DNA from: Protopterus annectens
Lineage: Eukaryota; Chordata; Ceratodontiformes; Protopteridae
Reading direction: 5' to 3'
Assembly: GCF_019279795.1 (NCBI RefSeq)
Contig: NC_056735.1
Coordinates: forward strand, 1,936,414,468 to 1,936,478,467
Length of the DNA: 64,000 nucleotides
Position numbers and translations under genes: made by a program. Below, piece by piece: positions 51,459 through 63,649 of the stretch; the stretch's first letter is position 1, and each line of letters begins with the position of its first letter. Below the pieces are notes generated by a model that saw nothing but the letters and a program-made list of their open reading frames with translations, made no database searches and was not told where the DNA came from.

Positions 51459-52528
51459 ATTAGCAGTGGGAGTGGAGTGAAAGGGTCCCCACACCACAAA
51501 AACACTTGAAATTGGTTTAGCCTGCTCTGGCATAATCTCTGAAGCATTTGTAGTATGTGACTATGTTCTGTGTTTCAATGAAAACATGTAGATATTATGG
51601 ACATTATCATAGTGATCACTTGATTGATATAGGTATATATGCACATATATAAAGTGAGGATCGAATATCAAGCAATCAAACACAAAGCACAATAATGATA
51701 CATTAAAATCAACATGTTGAAAATGCAATACAGTAATGCACTGTATGAAATACACCTATTATTAGGGTAAAAGATGTTTGAACATACTAACCAAAATATA
51801 TTGCTTGTAGAGCAGAAAAGCCAGTAAACAGATGGAGGACAAACCATGTAGATGTTTTATAACATAATTAAAAAACTGGGGCAGGTGAGCTGATGCTGGC
51901 TGATTATAATGTTGTGCCTGGTAACATTGACTAACTTTATAATCTCTTGCAACACCAAGAGACATCATTAAGACTGGATCGCTGATGTGATTCTCAGCAC
52001 TTGCTTCTCATTGGAAACATATTACAATCCATATGAGAAAGTATCCTCTGCATTCCAGTGAAGGTAATAAGGAAGGCAGAAAAAGCCGCTGAGGGTTGCA
52101 AATGGCATTAACGATGTGTCTTGAGTCCCTAAAATTTGTCCCAGTAGAGTTTAGAGTTATCTGGATGAGCTTTGTGACATATTGTATGCTAAAAGGGGAC
52201 TGTAGTGCAACACTGATATCTTATAATGAGTGAATCTAGTTAAAATGTAAATGGTAATCCATAATGTACAGCCTGGATGAAATGCACCACAATCATGTAC
52301 CAAATGGAGCTGGAATTGTACTGGCATGAATGCCCTACAGGCAGTAATCAATGGTTTGGAAAAATAAGCAGAAAAAAGTGAAGCAGCTAGGACTCTATGA
52401 GGGGATGGAACTGCAAGATCCTAGTGTCTTTATTGCCATTTTTGTCAGGATTGTATTGACTGTCCCCATCATTGGCTCTTTGGTGCAGGGGGATGAAGTC
52501 CTAAATGCTGCACAGATGACCCAAGAGT
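51456..52528. other. Unassigned stretch left of CR1 copy 5
   Basis: No gene or element signature seen. Confidence 0.4.
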
Positions 52529-53475
52529 GACTAGTTCATAGATTCATAGGTACTTACTAGGGTATCGATCCATGAGAATTTTTAGAAGCCTATCTGTACA
52601 TTCCTATGAAATTTTAGCCCTTATATTTTCAGTATGAATACCCAAAACAGTTACATGTTGTCCCTATCCACAAGGGACAAGGATGCTAATCTAGGGGTGA
52701 ATTTATGATTACTCGTTGATTTATCCAGATTCCATTTGAATAGTGCAAGAAAAATACTTTGCTTTATGTGAAGAGAAAGATGTCTGTGATACAAGTCTAT
52801 CCCTCCAATATGTTCCATTTATGTTGCAAAAGAGATTTAGATCTCTTGAGCTGGTGTTTCTGCCCTTATTGGCTACTGAATGTGCATTAGGTCTGATAGG
52901 ATAGAGTCTGGTGATGCTCCTCTGTACCCGACTCAGAAATTACCCTTCAATTTCCAGTATGACACCAAGAAGAGGGACAAGGCTTTGCAATAGTCTACAT
53001 CATTTTTTTGTGAGTTAGACCATTGATTTTCTTACTAAGAAAGTCTTGTGGGTGTTTGAGGTATGTCAAATGTTTGGACAGGTGCACACCAAAGGGGTCA
53101 TTATACCCAATAATCAGACTTATGCATGTGGAATACAGTAAAAAGATCACATCCCTAGACATAGATGACATACCCTTATTAATAAGCTCTGCAATGAAAA
53201 CGTAGTTTCTGACAATAGTCGTTATGTGGTGATCAATGGACAGTTCATTGTATATATAGGTTCTCAGATCACTAACTAGTGGATCAGTTCTCAGGGTGTG
53301 TTGTTAATGTGATATCTACAAGGGATTTCTTGCTTTCTGAACTATTATATATTTTTGTATTCAGTTTTAGTTCATGGTTTGATACCAGCTACTGGTTTGG
53401 GAAAGGCCGTCTTGGCGGATCTTAGTGCCGTCTGGGGAGTTTATGATGGTAACAAGTTTTTAGTCTCTGCAAACA

Positions 53476-53732
53476 GATGGTGCAGTTGTGCAGCTGTAGT
53501 GTTGCTGCCTCACAGCAGCAGGTTCTCTGGTTTGATTCTTGGCTGGAGTGCCTTCTGTGTGGAGTCTGCATGTCCTCCCTGCATTCATGTGCATTTTCTC
53601 TGGATACTCCAGTTTCCTCCCACATTGCAAAAACATGCATGTGGAGTGTTTCTCCCTGGGCCTCCAATGAAAATTGGCTTCATTCCAAGTCGTACTTTCC
53701 TGGTAAACAAATGTTAAATAAAAAATAATTGG
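53476..53732 (+). mobile_element. V-SINE (tRNA-derived, conserved central domain)
   Basis: The tRNA-like head has GGTGCAGTTGTGCAGCTGTAG (A-box region) and the B box GGTTTGATTC (53529-53538). The central domain contains TTCTGTGTGGAGTCTGCATG and ACTCCAGTTTCCTCCCACAT, the hallmark shared by V-SINEs such as DANA of zebrafish and HE1 of sharks. The 3' tail is GGTAAACAAATGTTAAATAAA. It is inserted in CR1 copy 5. A possible short TSD is CAAACA (53470 and 53733), not certain. Confidence 0.85.
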
Positions 53733-53874
53733 TCAAACATAAACCCTTAACAGTAGCTTTGAGCTCAATTCCAAAGAAAAATGGAACAAGGACTCTAACT
53801 TGGGGTGCACCACTAGTGGCAGGTCTTTTTGAGGAGGTTGAGCAGTCCACCCTAATTTCCTGAGATCAACTTGT

Positions 53875-53891
53875 GAGACATTTTACTCTCT
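53875..53891. repeat. Left 17-bp TSD of the L1
   Basis: GAGACATTTTACTCTCT, repeated exactly at 61253-61269. Confidence 0.93.
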
Positions 53892-54137
53892 CTCAAATAA
53901 CTTTTTATTTATTTCACATAAAAGAATAAATGAACATTACATGAAAACATGAATATGCTAATAAGCATAATACAACCTAAACCTATAAAACACACAAAAG
54001 TATATACAATATATACAAACTAAGGTGCTACCATATAGAGAGATGAATTAGAAGAGGAATGTTGAGGTTATAAGGGATATCAGTGGATCTCCAAGATAAG
54101 CTTAAAGTGAGAGCTATACCAAAAACTGAGACAGGAG

Positions 54138-57041
54138 CTATGAACCCAACCAAATGCAAAGAATTAGGTCGAATAAACTTTTCCAAACTTTTTCAAAGAA
54201 GGCTCTTTTCCTAGGTCCTTTTGTGATAATCTTCTGTGCTGAAATATATGTAAGGGCCATCTCCTTGAAATTATTCCAACAAAGTTTGGTGCGATCCAAC
54301 CAATTTTTAGTGATATATAATTTAATAAGAGAACAAAGAATGACTAGTACATGCAGTTCTAATTTAGAAAGTTTTATAGTGGGCATGTGAAGGATCACTA
54401 TCTCCAAAGAAAGAGTAGATTTGTGGTATCCCATTTTCTCTAGGTGCACTTTTAATGAAGACCAAAGTTTATGGGAATATTTGCAGAACCAAAGTATTTG
54501 TAGGTCAGGTTTTGGGAAGGAACAACATGTACAGGAGGGAGTATTCTTGGGGTCGAACCTGTTAAGCACAGATGGTGTATAATACGAGTTGTTATTAATC
54601 ATTAATTGTGTGTAAATGAGTTTTTTAAATGGGGATAATTCTAAGGTAGTTTTTATAGCAGATAATTTGTGTTCCTCCGTAAAAAGGGTTTCATGATTTT
54701 CCCAATAGCTGGAGAACAGACAGACTGAGTTGTGTATTATGGAGTTCAAAAGGTTATACGATTTAGAGAGCATTTTCTCTGAGCTCAAAACCGCATGAAT
54801 AATCTCATAGAGTTTGGTGATATCCTGACTGTTGGCCGGAATATAAGCAAATTTTGATGATATTAATTCTCGTAGTTGACGGAGGATAACCGTGTATTTA
54901 TTATTGACCTTAAGAATTAAGCATAGGGCAGGAAGTGTTATATCCTTATATTTGAGAATGTCCCAAACTACAACATCCTTAATGAAAGGAAAGTCCGAGA
55001 GATTGATCATCAAATTATTGATCTTAATATTAGGATTTAAATGAAGAGGTTGAAGTAAAGAAAGGACTTTATCAAGGTTGATGATTCTTATCAGATTTTG
55101 GAATAACCTAATTTTATGTTTTAGAGTGCTGGATAATTTGGAATTGTTGAGAACTTCCGGAGAAAGAAAGGGAAGAGCTTTGAGATTAATTTTATTGGCT
55201 TGAACATGTTGATACCATATTTTCATCCAAGTAGGGGAAGAGTTATACTCTCTGTGATTTAGTTTAGAGATGGACAAAATTCTATTTGCACAAATAATCA
55301 TATAGTAAAGTTGAAAGTTAGGTAATCCTAGACCACCCTTACTCTTTGGGTAAGCTAACTTAGAATACGATATCTTAACTGATTTAGGAAACCAGATGAA
55401 TTTGGCTAATTCTTTATTAATCTTAGAGAAAAGAGTATTGGATATCATATGATTAGAGGTGCTAAATTTGTATAGGAGTCTGGGTAAAATGTTCATCTTC
55501 ACTATCGCAGCTTTGGATAGAAGAGATAGATTCATTAGTTCCCATCTACGAAGGTCTTGTAGAATTTTAGACCATGTTCTGAGTAGGTTGTTTTGGAGCA
55601 TGGAAGCTTGGTTATGATCGAAATGTATACCAAGATAGCTAATATTGAAAGTTGTCTGAAAGGGAGAATCCGGAAAGTAATGAGATTTATGACCTACAGG
55701 ATTAATAGGAAAGATGTGTGATTTCTTATGATTGATCTGGTATCCTGAAGCCTTCGAGAACTTATTAGTAGTATTAATGATTTTACCTAGGTCTGTGTTG
55801 GGATACTGAAAATGTAAATTGAGGTAATCTGCGAAAGCAGAAAGCATTATATTAGTATTCAGGACTTTAGGGATCGAGTGGAACGAGTTTTGAGTGATAT
55901 AAAGGAAGAATGGTTCAATGAAGATGTTGAAAAGAAAGGGGGATAATGGGCAGCCTTGCCTTGTACCATTCGTAGTCCTAATTGATTTAGATAAGTTTTT
56001 GTTTATGTAGAGATAAGTGGATGAGTTTTTATATAGAATTTTAATCATATCAGAGAAAACACTGGGTATATTAAAGTGCGATAAGGTTAGAAACAGAAAA
56101 TACCAATTAACTCTCTCGAAGGCTTTAGAAGCATCAAGGGTTAATGCATATATCGGGTTTATATCTTTTTTTGTAAATTGAATTAAGGAGTCGAGGGTTA
56201 GGGTATTATCCCATGTGTGTCTATGAGACATAAAACCAGCCTGGTCAGGGGAAATTAAAGAGGGCATAATTTTTTTAAGTCTGTTTGCCAGAATAGTCGA
56301 TAGGATTTTTATGTCAACATTTATTAAAGAGATGGGTCTATAGTTGTGGGGGTCGGCTTTATCTTGCTTGTTTTTCAAAATCAGTATAGTTTTCGAGGTG
56401 CTCCAATGTAGATCTGAGATTCCATACTTTATAATGAAGTTGAATACCTTTAAAAGAGAAGGGGAGATTATTAGATTGAAGGCTGTAAAGAAATCAGGGG
56501 TAAACCTGTCAGGACCAGGGGACTTTCCTAGTTTAAGGTTGATAATAACATCTTGGATTTCTTGAAGAGTCAGTGGAGCAGAAAGCATGGATCTTTGAAA
56601 TTCATTCGGGGAGGGGAAATTTATAGTATTCAAGAAGTTCTCCATATGCCAGTTAGGAAATGGATCTTCCTTCCTGCAATATATATCTGAGTACAAGAAA
56701 AAAAATAACTGAATTATTTCTGAATCAGATTTATAAATTTTGTTCTGGTATTGTAAAATAGAAATCCTGGGAGTACATTGATTATTTTTTATTATTCTTG
56801 CAAGAGTTTTAGAAGGGATTTGCACCCACTCTGAATATGCTGCAATAAGTTTTTGTTCAAGCAAGGAGAGGTTTTGTTGACGAAGTTCCAATAGTTCTTT
56901 TTGAGTGCTACTAATTACTTTATCTCGGCCCGGGTCTGGGCTTAATCTTTGTTTCTTTTCTAAGTCAGAGAGTTTCGAGATCAAGTTAGTTTCCTTAATT
57001 TTGTAAAGTTTTTTATAATAAGAGGCCTTGCTGATCAGCAT
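54138..57041 (-). pseudogene. L1 ORF2 reverse transcriptase and C-terminal domain
   Basis: A 967-residue open stretch. RT motifs in order: KSPGPDRFTPDFF, NYRPISLINVDIKILSTIL, SPDQAGFMSHRHTWDN, ALTLDASKAFERVNW (motif A with its Asp), TRQGCPLSPFLFNIF (motif B), SAFADYLNLHFQYP (motif C), INHKKSHIFPIN and YLGIHFD. Motif C reads FADY where active L1 enzymes have FADD, losing the second catalytic Asp. The C-terminus has a Cys-rich CTCCSFPKPDLQILWFC. The frame joins the upstream endonuclease only through a one-base shift between 57146 and 57041. Confidence 0.95.
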
Positions 57042-57145
57042 ACCTCTCAGCTTGGCCTTACAGGTTGCCCATTGGATATCTAGGGGGATTTGTGACGATT
57101 CAAGATTAGAGCTGAAGTCTGCTAGGATTTCTTTAGTTTCTTGAA

Positions 57146-57946
57146 TTATGTCCTTGTACGGAGCAGGTTGTTATTTAGTGTCCAGTTGCTATAGAGGGTG
57201 GTTGAGGATGGCTTTAATGTGTGAAAGATCTTGAGGGAAATTCTTGCATGATCAGAGAAAAACCTAGGTTCTGCAGTGAAGTTTATCTTCAGAAAAGAGA
57301 GGGATTCAGAAATTAGGAAGAAATCGAATTGCGACCAAGTGTTGTAGCATTTTGAATAATATGTGTATATTTTGTCCTTAGTTAAAAACTCACTAAATGA
57401 AATAGTGTCAATAAGGTTGAAGTCAGTTATCAGTTCCTCTAGGGCTAAAGAGGCTTGAAAATTGCATGAGGGAGATTTACTAGTGTGATCCATGTTAGGA
57501 TCTATGACAGCATTCCAATCACCACCTAAAATAAGTTGGTGATCCTGGAATGTGCAGAGAATGTTATATATCTCTAAAATAAAGACTTGTTGCTGCGCAC
57601 ACGGGCCATAAAGGTTAATAAAGAGGATTGTTTTACTAGAGTTAGGAAATTGAGATGTGAAATAACACCATCTACCATTTGTGTCAGAGTTATCTTCTGT
57701 GATTACCCCCTGAAAATCCTTTTTAATTACAATAGCCACTCCCTTTGAGTTAGAGCTATCACCCACAGCAATTATAGATCTTATCCATTTTCTTTTGGAT
57801 TCTTTTGACCAGTCTTCCTTACGCATATGTGTTTCTTGTAAAAAACAAATATTAGCCTGTGATTTGAACAACAAATGTAAGAGAAGAGATTTTTTAGATT
57901 TATTTTGTAAGCCTCTTATGTTCCACGAATCTATGGACCAAGCCAT
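57146..57946 (-). pseudogene. L1 ORF2 endonuclease domain
   Basis: Starts MAWSIDSWNIRGLQNKSKK at 57946, taken as the ORF2 start because the Asn of WNIRG is the usual beginning of the APE-type endonuclease. Further motifs are FLQETHMRKE (catalytic Glu), KGVAIVIKK, LYGPCAQQ, LGGDWNAVIDP, SQFDFFLIS and FFSDHARISLKI (Asp-His). All the catalytic residues I know for this family are present. The frame closes at 57146, just before the RT frame. It would nick target DNA. Confidence 0.93.
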
Positions 57947-60088
57947 GTTAACTAGCTAATACAGATGAATAGGTTTGAGGCTTGACTAATCCTTTTTCTC
58001 GGATAAGGTATCAGAACCACATGAGAGGAGAGGGTGCAGTGTAAGATTAGGTATATAAAAGTAATGGAGATCCACACCAATCTTTCAATTTCTGAATATA
58101 AACTAATAACAATAAGGGTAGCACAGTACTCCTTCAAATATAACCCGGTGCCTAACCACCCCAACCCCTTAAGTGAAGAAGTACAAAAATAGAAGCAAAA
58201 ATAATATAGGTTATTAACTAGCAATAGAAACACACTATAAGAAACTGTCATAAATAATAACCTGAGAAGGACAAATGATAAAGACAATAATACTGTACAT
58301 ATATACATAACAATTATCATCCAAAACTAGATCATGCTAGAACTCTATCACCATGCATCTGAGAGCCACCACTAAGAGCAGTAGAATATTAAAGGTAAGA
58401 AACGAATAGGTATGTATATGTTAATAATGAGGGGCTAGAGAAACGTTGTCACTGGCTAAAGCTTATAAGATGGACTACCAAGAGATCAAATAAACATGAT
58501 GCCAGTGTTATACCAACTAGGGAAATAAAATATAGTATGTAAAAGAACAGAGGCTAAGTTTGGAAATGAAAAGAGAATAAAGGTGGCAAGTATACATAAA
58601 TATCACTTATTATTTACAAGTGGATATAACAGCATGACAACAGCACTAGGTAAAATTAAAATAGTCATACAGCTATAGTAAGTGTAAAGGGCAGAAGAGA
58701 AGTAAGAGAGAGAGAGGAGGCATACAAAGAATCAGACAGTGAGCGGTAGACTCTAATGGCATGTATGTCTTTAATAGAGGTAGTTAACAATAGACCTAGT
58801 ATTAAATAAAATGACTACTAACAGGTAAATGTTTTAACTTTGTAAGCTATAACATTCTAGCAACACAATGTTATAGGATAAATACAGGCAAAGGCTGTAA
58901 CAAACAACATAGAACATTTGTTAAATCTAATAATGATATGATCTAACATCGCTGACTCAAAGCTAAATAATGTTTATCAGTAACACAGTTGAATCTAAAT
59001 GTGATAGTACAGACAAGAAATATACAGTCTGTTTAGGTAGGTAATATCCTATCACAAGATGATAACAGATCCATACAAAAGTAACCAGATAATATAAATC
59101 CTAAGCCTAAATAGATAAACTATGTAATGAACAGACTTCATATTACAACTTGTACACACTAAGCTTTGAGATCACATATCAGTAAGGCAAAAATACATCA
59201 AATTAGAACTGTTGTAAGCAGAAAGGGATGGATAACTTAAATAGATCTTAATCATCCCCGAACTTCAAAGCAAAACTAGACTTAAGGGTTCTATAACCCA
59301 TCAGAGAAGATATAATATAGTCTCATTGATAAAGTCAATGGATAAGCTACTGATGTCCCAGTCTCGATAATTAAGACAGGATGTCAGAGTAAATGACCAG
59401 ATTAAACCTCTGTACTAGACGTCACTGCTAATGCCCCTGACTCAATAGATAAGGCAGGATGTCTGAATGACTTGTTATATTTGGACATAACCATATATCA
59501 AGGAATTCACTGACCAGAAATAATTATTGAACAGATTGACACCGCTGCAGCCACATACAGTTATCTTGAAGTATTTAATGAAGTTGTTGAATTCTCGATG
59601 AATTGTGGCTGAAATTTGACATAATTGCACCTTCAGCAGGGAAATAGTGTTGCTTGACGAGGGCGCTTGTAGCCAGAATAAAACACATTTTCCTACCTGA
59701 TGGTGGAGAGGACACTTATTAAATAGCTTGAGAACCCGCAGAGGCTATCTATATGCAGGCGATACTAAACCAGGCATAGGGCTGAGAATTGTCAAGCCAG
59801 GAGGAACTTGGTTTGGCGCTGACAACAGAGGGGCTAGATTCTGCGTTGGAACAGCTGGAAGTCGCAGATCAAAAAAGACCCCCTGGGCAGCCAGAACCAG
59901 CCACACAACGGTTCCTAGCTACTCGGAAGTTAAGCAGCCCATAGAAAAAAATTGAAATATTGATCAATAATCAAACCTGGAAATCCCAAATGATCTCTAA
60001 TAAGTGATCGGGGATAGATCTCTACTATCCACTGAGTTCAAAACCATGATAAAAATCTTAGCTGGCATGGTTTTAATAATAAGGTATG
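57947..60088 (-). other. Inter-ORF region of the L1, 2.1 kb
   Basis: It contains no supported gene. A frame at 57952-58320 is rich in hydrophobic residues but has no family match I recognise. The region is strongly A-rich on the plus strand. Two related phrases around GACAGGATGTCAGAG and GGCAGGATGTCTGAA lie at about 59375 and 59452. It may include another insertion, but no ends could be found. Confidence 0.5.
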
Positions 60089-60973
60089 TTACAGTGCAGG
60101 GACACTATTGAAGGCTTTAAGAAATGCCTCCTTTGCCTCTTTCAGAGTGCTAGCAGTATATTTTGTATCATTGTAGAAGAAGGTTAGGGCGTTCGGATAT
60201 CGCATCTGAAATTTGATGTTCTTCTTAATTAATTCAGCACAAAACGGAGCTAAATTTTGTCTGCTTGTTTTGATCGAGAGAGGCAAATCTTGTGAGAAAG
60301 TAAGCTTGTGCTTATTCCAGGTAAAGGAGTTTTGGTTTTTAGCAGCCAATAATATTTTTTAGGTGTCTTGGAAATTTAACAGTCTGGAGTAATCTTGACG
60401 TGGAGCAGAGGGGTCCTGCAGTTTATGTATGGCACGGTGCGCTCTCTCCACAATTATATCAGTAGAATAACCTTCCGAGTGCAAGAGTAATTGAAAAATC
60501 TGCTTGGTTGTGATTAGCAGGTCATGGTTTTCATAAGTCTCAGGGAGCCCTCTGATTAATATGTTGTTGCGGCGACTTCTTGCCTCGAGGTCCATTACTT
60601 TTGCATGAAGTTAAGTTAAAGATGTATTCTTGGAGCGCAGTTCTTCAGATAGGGTCTGGATTAAAGATTCATTAGCCCGAGTCTTATGTTCAAGGGTGTC
60701 CACTCTGTCTACAGTTTGGTTTATGGGGTTTCCAAACTTGGCAAGTTGTTCAGAAAATCCTTGTATTGCCAGCTGGATAGTTTGAAGCGCTAATTTGAGT
60801 TCATCTAGATGGAAGTTGGGTTCAGTTTTATTTTTAGCGCTTGTTTTACTAGGTTCCGATGTTTGCTTATTGATTTTCTGTCTTTTGGAGACTACTTATT
60901 TTTCTGGGGAAAAGATTGTTGATAGTTTAGCTTTAGTAGTTTGTATTTCTATTGTATCTGATTCATTTGTCAT
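60089..60973 (-). pseudogene. L1 ORF1 RNA-binding protein with three in-frame stops
   Basis: One frame of 295 codons from ATG 60973 to the stop at 60089. It starts MTNESDTIEIQTTK, continues through a predicted coiled coil (FGNPINQTVDRVDTLEHKTR) and has the RRM start ARSRRNNILIRGLPETYE (60550-60590). A C-terminal domain follows, with LTFSQDLPLSIKTSRQNL and YPNALTFFYND. Stops interrupt it at 60896-60898, 60611-60613 and 60356-60358, without any frameshift. The coiled coil, RRM and CTD order is that of L1 ORF1p, which trimerises and coats element RNA. Confidence 0.9.
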
Positions 60974-61239
60974 AGCCGACACACAGAAAACTTAATATGC
61001 AGAGATTGCTCCAAGGCCCTTTGAATACACATGGCTGAGACTCCTACCCCGACAATAGGGTAAATAAGATGTTCTTTGCCCAGATAGAACTAGTTAAACC
61101 ACTGATCCAGAAGAATAAAGTAAAAATAGTTTACCCCTTTACTTTAGACCATAGAAATTAGTATTTGAAGGATGTAATTTCCAATGAACCTGTAACTGAG
61201 GTAGGGAGCTCTGTGCAGAGGTTGTACACTAGACAACTA

Positions 61240-61249
61240 CCATCTTGGA
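61240..61249 (-). promoter_or_regulatory. YY1-like site at the L1 5' end
   Basis: CCAAGATGG lies within the first 13 bases of the element in sense orientation. In mammalian L1s the same word binds YY1 and fixes the transcription start. Function here is inferred from position and sequence only. Confidence 0.5.
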
Positions 61250-61252
61250 ATC

Positions 61253-61269
61253 GAGACATTTTACTCTCT
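61253..61269. repeat. Right 17-bp TSD of the L1
   Basis: GAGACATTTTACTCTCT, identical to 53875-53891. Confidence 0.93.
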
Positions 61270-61480
61270 ATCGGGTGACATAAGGACTAACATTTAATTT
61301 GGATAGTTTGTCTATAATAAATATGGGATGTTGTCAAATGCTTTTGTGAGATCTAGATATGCAGTGTGTACTGATCTGCACTCATCCATTGCTTCCATAG
61401 CCTTCTCAAAGAAGTCAACCAGGTTAAGTATGCAAGATTTGCACTTAAGATACCCAAACTGGTTTATGCTGAGAGTTTGT

Positions 61481-62520
61481 GTGTGTTTTTGTGTTGGGGG
61501 GTGATGTTATACCTCTAAATTTCCTTAGAATAAAAAGTAAGTTCTGCAATATTGGGTGGTGAATACCAGATGCTAGGGAAATATAGTTATTATCTAGCCT
61601 GGACAAGACTGTCCCATACCTCTGACTTGACCTCAGAGCCAGAATAGCCCCTTTGCAATACTCTGGGCCCATGTTCCTTCACTAAAAGTCCAACAAACAC
61701 TTTGGACTCATGCACACCCCGTCTTTGAGCATGGAATCTCATCCATCTCCACAAACGCCTGCAATGTCTACCACAGATCAAGACCAATGTAGAATGATGG
61801 TTTCACATCAACTGCAGTTATTGGACTTACTGGGAGTGAACACACTGTTTGAAAATGCTGCATGATGCTTACCATCGCTCAAACACTGTGCTTGGCAGTG
61901 AGTAATGATAAGCAGAGCTCAGCATTGGCAAGCAATGCAATTTCAGGGTTATTGGATGTACAGGCCTTTGTCTATGTGTTTTAGGCAAAAGTGAAGACCA
62001 TGCCAGTCCACATAGCAGGAATACACTGATAAGAATATAGTACAAAATATATTTTCTGTTTTTGGCTGTCTGCTTCCTGGGTGGTCCAGGTTCTCCAGTT
62101 CCAGTGTTTGCGCTATGCAGTGCATCATGCAAGCAGTGGAAAAAAATATATTTAAATGAAGTAAACTAAGGAAAGGGAAAAGAAAATCCTGTGCTATCAT
62201 ACAATCCTAAGACTGGAATATCATGGCATGATCTGTGATGTGCACCAAACGTTTGGACTGAAAAATCCTCTTAGAAAGTAATTATACACATTGGAGATTC
62301 ATACTTCACAACTCTCACAAGAGCATTCACTATAAAGTTGTGTCATTTTGATGATATCAACTGTTGAACTTTCAAAGGCCAATATAAGTTAAATGTACAA
62401 TGACCAGTTAAATACCACAAATGCAGATGTAATAAGCAATAAGTTAGTTATGCACCTTGAGCATCAGACACAGATTTTTGTATCCCTGAATCAGAAAGGT
62501 AGAACACAGGGATATGTCAC
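61481..62520. other. Unassigned stretch between CR1 copy 5 and the Harbinger gene
   Basis: No gene or recognised repeat. Some of it may be 3' flank of the Harbinger element. Confidence 0.4.
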
Positions 62521-62523
62521 AGT

Positions 62524-62529
62524 TTTATT
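62524..62529 (-). terminator. Poly(A) signal of Harbinger accessory gene
   Basis: AATAAA on the minus strand, about 250 bases past the last plausible stop (62777), within GTGAATAAAACTGTG. It suits the 3' end of the accessory gene. Confidence 0.5.
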
Positions 62530-62776
62530 CACTTCCACAGGGTGCTGTGTTGGGGGGCAGGAAGCCTAGGCTGACACAAATGGTCAGTGAGTGCATGTGA
62601 TTAAGAAGGAGAAGAAAGCAGATATTTGAACAAAACAACAAATGGGCAGTGAGACACAATGAGTAACTGTTGTGTGTGTGTCTGTAGGGGTCCTCCAGGT
62701 GAAATTGGTGTGTGAGTGTGTGCATGAATACAGCCAAGCTGAGTGCTAGCTCTACATCTTGGTGCATTGAACAGGT

Positions 62777-63649
62777 CTAGGCCATGCATGGTAGAGGTGG
62801 AATTTCATCACTGTTGTCCCCGACCACAGGAACTGGCTCTGACAGGAGTTGCACTGGCATGTTGACATCCAGGACCACGCTCAGATACAGTGCTGCTACA
62901 TGAACATGACTGCTGTCTGCTGGATGAACTCTCTTCATGGAAACACTAGGACCACAACCCCATGGGCTGCTACATCTGTGTGTGGGTAGTACACTCTTTG
63001 ATGGAGCAGTGGAAGTACTGCAACTATGGGAGCGTGGGCGGGAAAAGGCCATGTTGGCTGACAGCAGATGATGTGGCTGACCTATGTCCACGAGGATGCC
63101 ATTCCCCTTCCCGCAGAAGTGCCATCAATGACACTGCTTGTTCCATGACAGACACCCCTTGTTCCAACATGTCATTCATCTGATCCATTGAATTGGAAAC
63201 ACTGTGGAGGCAGTCACATATGTCAGACTGTGCCACATCCACAACCCTAAGCAGTTGTCTGGAGCACCTATGAGAACTTGTCTGTGCCTCTATGATGGCC
63301 CTAAACATATGCTGCATGGCACTGGAAGTGACACCTGCACCAGGTGGAGGAGAGACAGCAGGCTCCCTCTGAGCATCCCTATCAATCCTCCTGCATGGCC
63401 ACCTTGCCCACACTTTGGCTATGGCCAGACTCAACAGGCACTTAAGCTGCAGTAGCCACATGACCCTGATCAACGTTCTTTCCCTCCACCTGTCCAATAT
63501 CTTTGGACTAAATGGACTTGGTACCTTTAGGCCTACTTGCTGTGTAAAATGTAAATGCAGGGCCTCAGGTTGACCAACATCATCATCAGTGTCTGTTGAT
63601 ACACTGACATCAGGTGGCACAGGGCCCACAGCTCCACTGTTAGAATCAT
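62777..63649 (-). CDS. Harbinger accessory (Myb/SANT-partner type) protein, last exon
   Basis: The exon begins at 63649 after a clear acceptor (TTTCTTGTTTTTTATCACAG). It reads DDSNSGAVGPVPPD, STDTDDDVGQPEALHLHFTQ, a basic middle part, then CLHSVSNSMDQMNDMLEQGV and a stop at 63024. The C-terminal coiled-coil-like, low-complexity style is that of the second protein of vertebrate Harbinger elements, which carries a Myb-like domain upstream and assists the transposase. No Myb domain is visible here because earlier exons lie beyond the window. A Ser/Arg-rich tail (SRPRSHSCSTSTAPSKS) follows in another frame to 62777, suggesting a frameshift near 63060-63090. The identification rests on style and context, not on a catalytic motif. 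Confidence 0.55.

Larger units (their letters stand above)
53892..61252 (-). mobile_element. Full-length L1-superfamily LINE (7.36 kb)
   Basis: The complete element is bounded by a 17-bp TSD. In its own sense: a 5' UTR of about 280 bases starting GATTCCAAGATGGTAG, ORF1 (60973-60089), a long 2.1-kb inter-ORF region, ORF2 (57946-54138) and a 240-base 3' UTR with AAATAAATAAAAAG near the end. The 5' CCAAGATGG word is shared with many vertebrate L1s and fits a YY1 site. It could belong to the L1 or Tx1 branch; I cannot decide. Both ORFs are broken. Confidence 0.92.
52530..61480 (-). mobile_element. CR1 LINE, copy 5, split by a V-SINE and an L1
   Basis: Minus-strand CR1 in three pieces: 52530-53475, 53733-53891 and 61270 to about 61480. 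The 3' end is marked by TTCATAGATTCATAGG (52542-52557), a CR1-type terminal repeat. The first piece matches window positions 1-700: CTATCCCTCC and AGTATGACACCAAG-like thumb sequence, then CAGTTTTAGTTCATGGTTTG parallel to 573-600. The second parallels about 715-800. The third holds the RT fingers in minus translation (FGYLKCKSCILNLVDFFEKA, MDECRSVHTAYLDLTKAFD). The pieces are collinear across both insertions. Confidence 0.85.

Noticed and set aside
57952..58320. 122-residue hydrophobic frame between L1 ORFs as a membrane protein gene.
   Set aside because: Composition follows from the A/T-rich strand bias; no family resemblance and no conservation evidence.
59917..59934. CTCGGAAGTTAAGCAG resembles the 5S rRNA internal promoter word CTCGGAAGCTAAGCAG.
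   Set aside because: Only about 16 bases match; the sequence on either side does not follow 5S rRNA, so neither a 5S gene nor a 5S-derived SINE is supported.
63204..63455. Plus-strand frame over the Harbinger accessory exon.
   Set aside because: Antisense shadow; the minus strand has splice sites, phase continuity and a poly(A) signal.
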